Positions 24,201-30,545 of a stretch of DNA of 30,545 bases are shown here, piece by piece. The translations under genes and the position numbers were made by a program. The DNA is from Halocaridina rubra (taxonomy: Eukaryota; Arthropoda; Malacostraca; Decapoda; Atyidae): the NCBI GenBank assembly GCA_037179515.1, contig JAXCGZ010019142.1, positions 62,501 to 93,045 on the forward strand, in the 5' to 3' direction. The notes beneath the pieces are model-generated. The model made no database searches. It worked only from the letters and a program-made list of their open reading frames with translations, and was not told the origin of the DNA. How positions within the stretch are numbered: position 1 is the stretch's first letter; every line of letters begins with the position of its first letter.

Positions 24201-25854
24201 CACAGCAGTGTCATCTGTTTGGGACTGTTGCTTAAATAGTAGCCGAGTTAGTGAGTAAGGTTATCATACGCGGATTAAAAAGTGGTAAGTTGAGTCATGG
24301 GATTTACGATTTTGGCTAAAAATGATAATTCTCGGGCAATGGGTTATTGGAAAAATGGGGTTAGGTCGACTTACCACGGGTATCTTTGTCGTCTTGAGGC
24401 TCCATGGGGTATCGTTCGTCTGCAAAAAGCAAGCGTTACTACCCAAAATGGCGTATATATACTTAGGACAAGGAAATGGGATACACAACAATATCTAAGG
24501 GGACATGAAATACTTATTTAAAAAAAAATACTACATACTTTTCACCTAATACATCTAAAATAAATAAGCTTCACTTTAACTTTGTTTTCTGATATACATT
24601 GTCTATATTGACCATCCAATCTTCTATGCTACAAAATGAGAGCAATAAAGGTTTATCGTAGGTGAGAGTACCATCGCACGTTCGGAGACCCACACGAACT
24701 TTTATGAGCGACTATGCATTGAAAATTGTTAATTGCATTTATAATGTAACAACCAAAGGGTAATATACAGACTGACAAAAACTGAGATAGTTGGTTTCTA
24801 TATAAACCATTTTTATCACGAAGATTTATTACAAAGAATATGAGGAATACATATTGACCACAACGATACTAAAAACAAAAACGTGTGTCTACTGCCATTT
24901 CTATATAATCCTAATCCCCATATATATGTTAGTAAACTGAAATGAACTCCAATCTGTAATAGAATTCATAATTAAAGCTCATAACACTTAACAAGAAAAT
25001 ATAATTAAACAAATTTCGTTTGACTGCATTTGCTTTGTACATTTTCAGAACTAATCGCAACCAAACATAATATCATAAACTTTTCTTCCATTCGGTATTT
25101 TAACAGCAGAGTAATAATAATATTTTCAAATCTTCACATTGCTTAGTCGATATAACGTCTGGTAACCACCTAGAAAGTTTCGCCTTCGGCTTCACCATGA
25201 TTATTCCTTCATGTGATAAGCCTCTGTCTAGTCAGCAATAGATGAGAGGGGCTTCTAGTAGAATAGTAGCTGCAAATGCTCCAATTTAGATGAAGGCAAA
25301 AGTGATCGGTCTGCAGCACTATCTAAGACACATGGTTAGTGTGCCACGGCCCTATCAACTACACCACCGAAGAAAGTAGAAAGAAACCTCTCAGCTAAAT
25401 GCTAAGCTAGGGGATGAACGCATTCAACTAAATGCCTTGCTGCTATTCCAAGGAGTCCTATGAAATATATGGTAGTGGAAGTATACATGGACACTTAACA
25501 CCATGGTATAGCGTCAGAGAGGACTGTATGCTCTACTCAGAGCACTAAGACACCATGCTCCAAAGACATTTGAAAATAAAAGATATTTGACAAAAACATA
25601 ATAAGCAATGGCACCTTGTACTTAAGTACATGCGTTTTTTCGCCAGTTTTTCTGCCTGATGCTAAGGGTAAGAACAAAAAAACAATTCGACTGTGAATTG
25701 TGATTAACAAAAATATTCTCATTATTTTCCTCCTTACCTGGTTCACCCAGAAGTCTCATTCGGAAATCAATGTAATTTTCTTTATCTGAAAAGATCTGCT
25801 GTCGACGATCACTCACTCTTACCACGCCCTCGCCCACCACGTGGAAATACACAC
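13895..25854 (-). CDS. Gene 2: arrestin-domain-containing (alpha-arrestin, ARRDC) protein, 5'-partial
   Basis: Minus-strand exons, in coding order, are 25854-25738, 22171-21954, 20966-20784, 14592-14407 and 14068-13895 (TAA). All have GT-AG borders and compatible phases (1,1 / 1,0 / 0,0 / 0,0 / 0,stop), giving about 292 codons. Arrestin-N motifs: VYFHVVGEGVVRV, FSDKENYIDF, SPGIHSFPFKLGLPLGLPS, KHGWVQYYCKAAL and SPIDLN. Arrestin-C motifs: GPVSCRVRLDRGGYVPGETI, KRTRACL, YVPPLPPTNLRGC, IRIQYDVF and EIKLQLPIMMATYP. Family proteins act as adaptors for membrane-protein trafficking and ubiquitination, usually through C-terminal PPxY motifs that bind Nedd4-type ligases. The visible C-terminus ends LPIFRPWLDQKTVE and has no PPxY. 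The first exon (roughly the first 40 residues expected) was not found between 25855 and the window end. The gene hosts a LINE, SINE and foldback elements in its introns. Confidence 0.88.
14148..14326. repeat. (ATT)n microsatellite, compound
   Basis: About 180 bp of ATT/TTA triplets with scattered ATG and TCATT changes. It fills roughly half of the 338-bp intron between the last two ARRDC exons. Poly-Ile and poly-Asn frames across it are artefacts. Confidence 0.95.
14407..14592 (-). CDS. ARRDC exon: arrestin-C domain, middle
   Basis: The acceptor is GTGTTTTCAG and the donor is TTC|GTAAGT. It encodes 62 residues, phase 0-0, containing TIQYISKNKVVQTETREL and LYVPPLPPTNLRGCHLIRIQ, a hallmark of ARRDC/TXNIP arrestin-C domains. 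Confidence 0.9.
14880..15155. repeat. Dispersed palindromic repeat, copy A
   Basis: Contains CCATTGAAAATGAGACAATT followed by TGTCTTTAAAGTACCAAG, and an inverted block TAACACCATAGAGACTGAGA. Related blocks lie at 18985-19460 in the same and inverted orientation. It is non-coding and lies just upstream of the LINE. Confidence 0.5.
15162..18326 (+). pseudogene. RTE-like non-LTR retrotransposon ORF (endonuclease + reverse transcriptase), stop-interrupted
   Basis: One reading frame runs for about 3.1 kb with six in-frame stops (15594 TAG, 15921 TAA, 16707 TAA, 16971 TAG, 17049 TAG, 17607 TAA) and no frameshift. Apurinic-like endonuclease motifs: GCLNVRG, ALCETK, SAYGP, VVLGDLNTRVG, ALMDYV and MSDHFLV. 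RT motifs: KAGKAPGMDG, FRGIS, QSGFRRGRGCIDQ, FLDLEKAYDRVD, VGLRQGCVKSP and FADD (17556-17567). The C-terminal domain has YGSELWGM, LRWFGHVERMDDERL, ARGRPRFGWMD and a stop at 18324-18326. The start is uncertain: homology is clear only from about 15380. The element lies antisense in an ARRDC intron. The RTE assignment rests on C-terminal layout and is less sure than the non-LTR assignment. It cannot make a full protein. Confidence 0.9.
15230..15300 (+). other. 5'-leader motif of the RTE-like LINE
   Basis: TTCCCTGCGTGTCGTAAAAGG followed by CGACTAAAAG is a block I associate with 5' regions of many animal LINEs. GTCG and CGAC could pair as a small hairpin. A related block appears on the minus strand near 25950-25985. 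Confidence 0.4.
18327..18590 (+). mobile_element. 3' UTR and tail of the RTE-like LINE
   Basis: GC-rich sequence after the stop ends in a hairpin at 18542-18572 (GGCT-CCCCC / GGGGG-AGCC around an A-rich loop), followed by GGTAGATAGAT. A terminal stem-loop plus a short simple-repeat tail fits RTE-type elements, where the RT is thought to recognise the 3' end. The element probably ends near 18585. Confidence 0.6.
18591..18960. other. Intronic sequence, no feature recognised
   Basis: Lies between the LINE tail and repeat copy B, inside the ARRDC intron. Open frames at 18624-18809 and 18799-19155 lack recognisable motifs. Confidence 0.35.
18960..19460. repeat. Dispersed palindromic repeat, copy B
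   Basis: Shares CCATTGAAAATGTGCCAATT followed by TGTCTTTAAAGT with copy A, and carries internal inverted matches (TCTTTAAAGTGCCCAGGAAAC against TTTCCTTGGTACTTGAAAGA). It also has GTCATAAATATCTCAA, as in copy A. Non-coding and diverged. Confidence 0.5.
19752..19969. mobile_element. Near-perfect 218-bp palindrome (foldback/MITE-like element)
   Basis: The two arms, about 19752-19856 and 19866-19969, are inverted copies separated by a 9-nt loop centred at 19861, with only a handful of mismatches and one G/C-run length difference. The ends are AAGGGGGG-TTTA and TTTAAACCCCCCTT. The arms are rich in TTCGAAC/GTCGAAC motifs, and no coding frame explains them. Possible TTAA- or TAA-like flanks do not give a clean target duplication. 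Confidence 0.85.
20130..20410. mobile_element. Foldback MITE family (GGCTAAGTGCCA type), copy
   Basis: The left arm (GGCCTAAGTGTCAAAATTTC, then AATGCCAGAAAACGC, then TTGATATC, then CCGCTCATG) and the right arm (CTTGAGCGGC, then ATATCAAAGT, then GCTGGCG, then TTTGGCACTTAGCC) are inverted relatives. Outside them the inverted similarity continues (AGTAATAGG against AGCACTAGG). It lies in the ARRDC intron and has no coding capacity. Confidence 0.6.
20560..20725 (+). mobile_element. tRNA-derived SINE, plus-strand copy
   Basis: CTGCCGCATTGGTAGAATGC is A-box-like. A worn B-box region (AATGAACTCATATTAGAGACC) follows, then GGGCGTTAGGAAGGGCATCCAGCC, the RTE-type SINE tail. The element ends about 60 bp from the donor side of an ARRDC exon. 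Confidence 0.55.
20784..20966 (-). CDS. ARRDC exon: start of arrestin-C domain
   Basis: The acceptor is TTTCTTTGCAG and the donor is GAG|GTATTT. It encodes 61 residues, phase 0-0: QPFHCEIEHRLGMTCCSQ, then GPVSCRVRLDRGGYVPGETI and VTIKRTRACLTE. The CC pair before the first arrestin-C strand and the GYVPGE turn are typical of ARRDC proteins. Confidence 0.93.
21192..21276. repeat. (TTA)n microsatellite
   Basis: A perfect trinucleotide array of about 85 bp in the 987-bp ARRDC intron. Confidence 0.95.
21785..21850 (-). mobile_element. Possible Penelope-type 3' UTR relic
   Basis: The minus strand reads TTCTGATGAGGCCCGATGG followed by a TTCGAAC block. It resembles the CTGATGAGGCCC...CGAAAC stretch seen downstream of some Penelope-like elements. 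A short-motif call only. Confidence 0.25.
21954..22171 (-). CDS. ARRDC exon: second half of arrestin-N domain
   Basis: The acceptor is CTCTTTCCATAG and the donor is GCC|GTAGGT. It encodes SPGIHSFPFKLGLPLGLPST, then FLGKHGWVQYYCKAALREP, then HKNQQVFIVMSPIDLNLEP. It enters in phase 1, matching the previous exon, and leaves in phase 0. The donor is less canonical than the others but preserves the frame. Confidence 0.9.
22172..23560. other. ARRDC intron sequence, no gene seen
   Basis: AT-rich with A-runs and a short (AT) tract near 23022. No open frame with recognisable content on either strand, and no strong repeat match within the window. Confidence 0.4.
23560..23830. mobile_element. Foldback MITE family (GGCTAAGTGCCA type), best-preserved copy
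   Basis: The left terminus GGGCTAAGTGCCAGAACTAC and right terminus GTAGTTTTGGCACTTAGCC are inverted repeats. Symmetry continues inward (TTGATATTCCGG against CCGAGATATCAA; TTCATGTTATTT against AATAACATGAA) to a central A-tract at about 23690-23702, and outward to TAGTACTAT/ATAGTACTA. Total about 240-270 bp, non-coding. Confidence 0.7.
23831..25737. other. ARRDC intron sequence, no gene seen
   Basis: Mixed AT-rich sequence. Small open frames around 24264-24521 on both strands lack recognisable motifs. No tandem array longer than a few units. Confidence 0.4.
25738..25854 (-). CDS. ARRDC exon: first half of arrestin-N domain (first exon visible)
   Basis: The acceptor is CCTTTTTTCCAG and the donor is CCAG|GTAAGG. 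It reads VYFHVVGEGVVRVSDRRQQ then FSDKENYIDFRMRLLGEP, in phase 1-1. This fits the arrestin-N segment that follows the RG(I/V) strand and normally begins about residue 45, so one upstream coding exon is missing. Confidence 0.9.
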
Positions 25855-25924
25855 CTGGAAAAAAGGTGAACAAGTGAACATTTAATTAACAAAAAGAGGA
25901 TGGGAATAGCAATTCTCCTTACAC

Positions 25925-26110
25925 TTCACCGCTCTCCTATCTCTTTTAGTTGCTCCTTGCGACACTCGGGGATTACGCGAGAGGGATTCTCTCTATCTTT
26001 ACCTTATCACTTATATACGAAGGTGCAATCCTATTTCACAATTACCAAGGATATCCCTTTCAGTCTCTTCCTACGATTCGCAGCGATAAATAGGGCGGCA
26101 TTTTTTCTCC
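25925..26110 (-). mobile_element. Possible degenerate LINE 5'-leader fragment
   Basis: The minus strand contains CCGAGTGTCGCAAGGAGCAA followed by CTAAAAGAG, close to the GTGTCGTAAAAGGCGACTAA leader block of the RTE-like LINE at 15230-15300. No endonuclease or RT remnant follows. Confidence 0.35.
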
Positions 26111-26224
26111 TTTACAACCAAGATCATTCCATTTATTCGAATGATAGAACAACTAAGGATAAACAAACATACTGGATTTGCAAGAGCAGATGTAATCGCT
26201 ACCCTAAGTGTATGCCCTTACTTA

Positions 26225-26300
26225 CCTCAGTCCAAGACGGGGCGCAAACCCTCGACCTGCCGCCTCAGAGTTGCGGACGCTACCATTTTGACTCGGAGAC
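26225..26300 (-). mobile_element. Possible tRNA-like SINE head
   Basis: The minus strand reads TGGTAGCGTCCGCAACTCTG then GGTCGAGGGTTTGCGCC, reminiscent of a tRNA A-box/B-box pair. It abuts an (AT)n array. No tail or second copy was found in the window. Confidence 0.3.
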
Positions 26301-26302
26301 TA

Positions 26303-28495
<2,193 letters not shown>

Positions 28496-28499
28496 ATAT

Positions 28500-28925
28500 A
28501 TATTACACACACACATACATTACACAATTATTATAAAACAAAAAAGACGAGAGCTTATATTAAGAAACAAGCCCACAACTAACGAAAGTCTCTTCCAACA
28601 AAGTCATGTAGTCTACCAGTATACATGCCCCCATGAAGATTGCAGTCTTCAATCGTCTTATATTGGTATGACAACAACTAAATTGACAAAGAGAGTAACA
28701 TTTCACTTACAAGAAGGCGCCCCCAAAATTCATATGATGAAAGAACACCAGACCTCCATCACACGTAAAATGCTGGAGGAAAATACGAAGATACTACATA
28801 CAGAAAAACATTTTCGACGTTTGCAAATTCTCTACATACATAAGTTAGATCCTTCTATGCATGTGCAAACGAAAAATTTTATTACTCTGCAAACTCTGAA
28901 AGTAGAGAGCAGAGGCCAGAGATAA
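28500..28925 (+). pseudogene. Penelope-like element, GIY-YIG endonuclease end
   Basis: After the (AT)n array the frame reads NESLFQQSHVVYQYTCPHED, then SYIGMTTTKLTKRVTFHLQE, then KMLEENTKI and LQILYIHKLDPSMHVQ, and ends at a TAA-region stop (28923-28925). VVYxYxCP...C and YIGMTTxxLxxR are the GIY-YIG core of Penelope-like endonucleases. The later block usually reads EALxIxxxxPxLN; here the expected catalytic Glu position appears to be Gln, and LN is HV. Reverse transcriptase is absent. The fragment is truncated on its 5' side by the microsatellite. Confidence 0.75.
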
Positions 28926-29063
28926 GGATGCTCGGGGTCCATCCTCCAGCAACTCTGGAAACTTCGCAGAGATACTGAATCTTTTTGGTAAATATAAACT
29001 AAAGGTGGATATTAGATATCATATATAACCTCCATCCACTACTAAATAGATAATCATTTTACA

Positions 29064-29237
29064 ATGTACGAAGCTGTTCGAAACATTATGAATTCTCTTA
29101 AATTTTCCGACTTATTATATAGTCTCAACAATAATGAAAAAGTTATTGTAAGAACTTTGGATAAGTTATACAAGAAAATTGCAAATGCAAAAACAGCGGT
29201 CATATTCAACAAACTATGTATACAAGAAAATTTACTG

Positions 29238-29238
<1 letters not shown>
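29064..29238 (+). pseudogene. Candidate N-terminal fragment of a Penelope-like element
   Basis: The open frame has YKKIANAKTAVIFNKLCIQE followed by NLLPIY, then collapses into Tyr-Ile from the (AT)n array. The pattern of a helical lead, (A/F)xFNKxCxxxxLLPxY, resembles the N-terminal region of Penelope-like proteins. It lies 139 nt after the endonuclease stop, in the same orientation. The similarity is from memory and short. Confidence 0.45.

Positions 29239-29322
<84 letters not shown>
29239..29322. repeat. (AT)n microsatellite
   Basis: A perfect array of about 84 bp that truncates the candidate Penelope N-terminal fragment. Confidence 0.97.
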
Positions 29323-29324
<2 letters not shown>

Positions 29325-29805
29325 CCAAACAAAAATGATACCTAAAATATCTTTCATTTGCAAATAGTTATACACTGACACAAGTTCCCACAAAAATACA
29401 AAAAAGGAAAAAATTATGAGAATAAGTGTTAGGAATGGTATCCGACCGAAAAAAAGTATGCAAAAAAAAAAACAGTAAGCTCTTTTAAAAGTAGCTAGTA
29501 CAATACAAAAAGTAAAAACAAAATAAGACTTCATATACACATGGAAAAGTATTTACGCAGCAGCTAAAAATAAAAAAAAAATTATCAGCAAAAACAAGGA
29601 GTCAACGCCTTCAAAACAAAAACAAAAAAACACTTGAAAATTATATTCTTGTATTCTGTCCGTACTGGAAGCTATAAACCTTAGAACCGGTCATTTATTT
29701 AACACGAAGAGAGTAAAATAAAAAAAAAATCCATATTTTTGTTAGAGGTATACGGCGAAATTACACATTGTCACTCGTAATATATCATTGTTTGTTGAAG
29801 AGAAG
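29323..29805. other. A-rich non-coding sequence
   Basis: Many A-runs; no coding or repeat feature recognised on either strand. Confidence 0.4.
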
Positions 29806-29990
29806 GTCTTCTTCTTCTTCTTCTTCTTCTTCTTCTTCTTCTTCTTCTTCTTCTTCTTCTTCTTCTTCTTCTTCTTCTTCTTCTTCTTCTTCTTCTTCTT
29901 CTTCTTCTTCTTTTCCTTCTTCTTCAGTACTTCATTCTTCTTCTTCTTCTTCTTCTTCTTCAGTACTTCATTCTTCTTCTTCTTCTTCAG

Positions 29991-30022
<32 letters not shown>

Positions 30023-30050
30023 CTTCTTCTTCTTCTTCTTCTTCTTCTTC
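29806..30050. repeat. (CTT)n polypyrimidine array with punctuation
   Basis: About 245 bp of CTT units, interrupted by CTTCAGTACTTC-type blocks at about 29922, 29959 and 29986. Poly-Ser, Phe or Leu open frames across it are artefacts. Confidence 0.95.
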
Positions 30051-30329
30051 CTAAAACATTTCCATGAAATTTTGTTAAGGAACGACAAATACATCTTTGA
30101 TCTTCGTGAGCATTACGCTCTTGTATTCAGAATATTTAAGATTTCTCCTAAAGACTCCAATTTTGGCTCTCATTTATCAGAAAAATACATGAAAAAGGAG
30201 CTGAAAATATAAAATATTCAAGTCTAGAATATATGGAATATTTAAAATATTATTGAAAATTTTAAAACATTTAAACAATTAAGAGAATCACGATAAGTAT
30301 ATTTTAGAAATATCAATGTATTACTACTA

Positions 30330-30341
30330 AGCAACTACTAC

Positions 30342-30408
<67 letters not shown>
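30330..30408. repeat. (ACT)n microsatellite
   Basis: About 75 bp of ACT/CTA triplets with one AAT interruption near 30348. Confidence 0.95.
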
Positions 30409-30411
<3 letters not shown>

Positions 30412-30545
30412 TTATATCACGACGTAGCAAACTGTAATTTTACGGAAGTAATTTTCATACTCTATATAAGAAGCTCCTCTCCTTTGCTATTAAAAGGTTG
30501 CAAGTCATAGTAATAACCTACCTGTGTGTGTATCTGTATGTCTCT
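30409..30545. other. Window end, no feature recognised
   Basis: A minus-strand donor-like ACACAG|GTAGGT occurs near 30525, but no reading frame supports an exon. Confidence 0.3.

Noticed and set aside
29768..30067. Poly-Ser and poly-Phe open frames
   Set aside because: Translation of the (CTT)n array in different frames.

Overview
The window reads as nuclear DNA of an arthropod, most likely a decapod or other malacostracan crustacean. It has spliced genes with GT-AG introns, a very high load of simple repeats ((AT)n, (GT)n, (ATT)n, (CTT)n, (GATA)n), several classes of non-LTR retrotransposon, Penelope-like sequence and foldback elements. No bacterial-style operons or viral genes were seen. 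The organism call is inference; no species-level marker is present.

Two host genes can be modelled. Gene 1 (+ strand, 1156-6493, five coding exons, about 802 aa) encodes a single-pass membrane glycoprotein. It has a signal peptide, an N-terminal segment with three NGPTG motifs, a MAM-like domain spread over exons 2-5, a Ser/Thr/Asn-rich stalk with more than 30 N-glycosylation sequons, one transmembrane helix and a 40-50 residue cytosolic tail. The mature chain appears to lack cysteine. Gene 2 (- strand, five exons from 25854 down to 13895) is an arrestin-domain-containing (ARRDC / alpha-arrestin) protein. Its first coding exon lies outside the window or was not found. Reading phases match at every exon junction of both genes.

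Layout: 1-984 non-coding; 985-6493 gene 1, with a probable 3' UTR to about 6970; 7.0-13.4 kb intergenic, made of four long (AT)n arrays, three minisatellites (22, 44 and 60 bp units), a SINE, a LINE relic and two weak orphan exon candidates; 13.9-25.9 kb the ARRDC gene, whose 6.2 kb third visible intron holds an antisense RTE-like LINE with six in-frame stops and no frameshift, a near-perfect 218 bp palindrome, a foldback MITE and a SINE; 26.3-29.3 kb a nested microsatellite/retroelement block; 29.3-30.5 kb AT-rich sequence with (CTT)n and (ACT)n arrays.

The most unusual part is 26.3-29.3 kb. A CR1/L2/Jockey-type LINE with an intact RT-to-stop reading frame, a second 59-nt copy of the same LINE's 3' end, and a Penelope-like fragment all have boundaries inside or next to (GT)n or (AT)n arrays. 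The Penelope-like fragment has a GIY-YIG end followed by a candidate N-terminus of a next unit. This suggests either microsatellite-targeted insertion or microsatellite growth from element tails.
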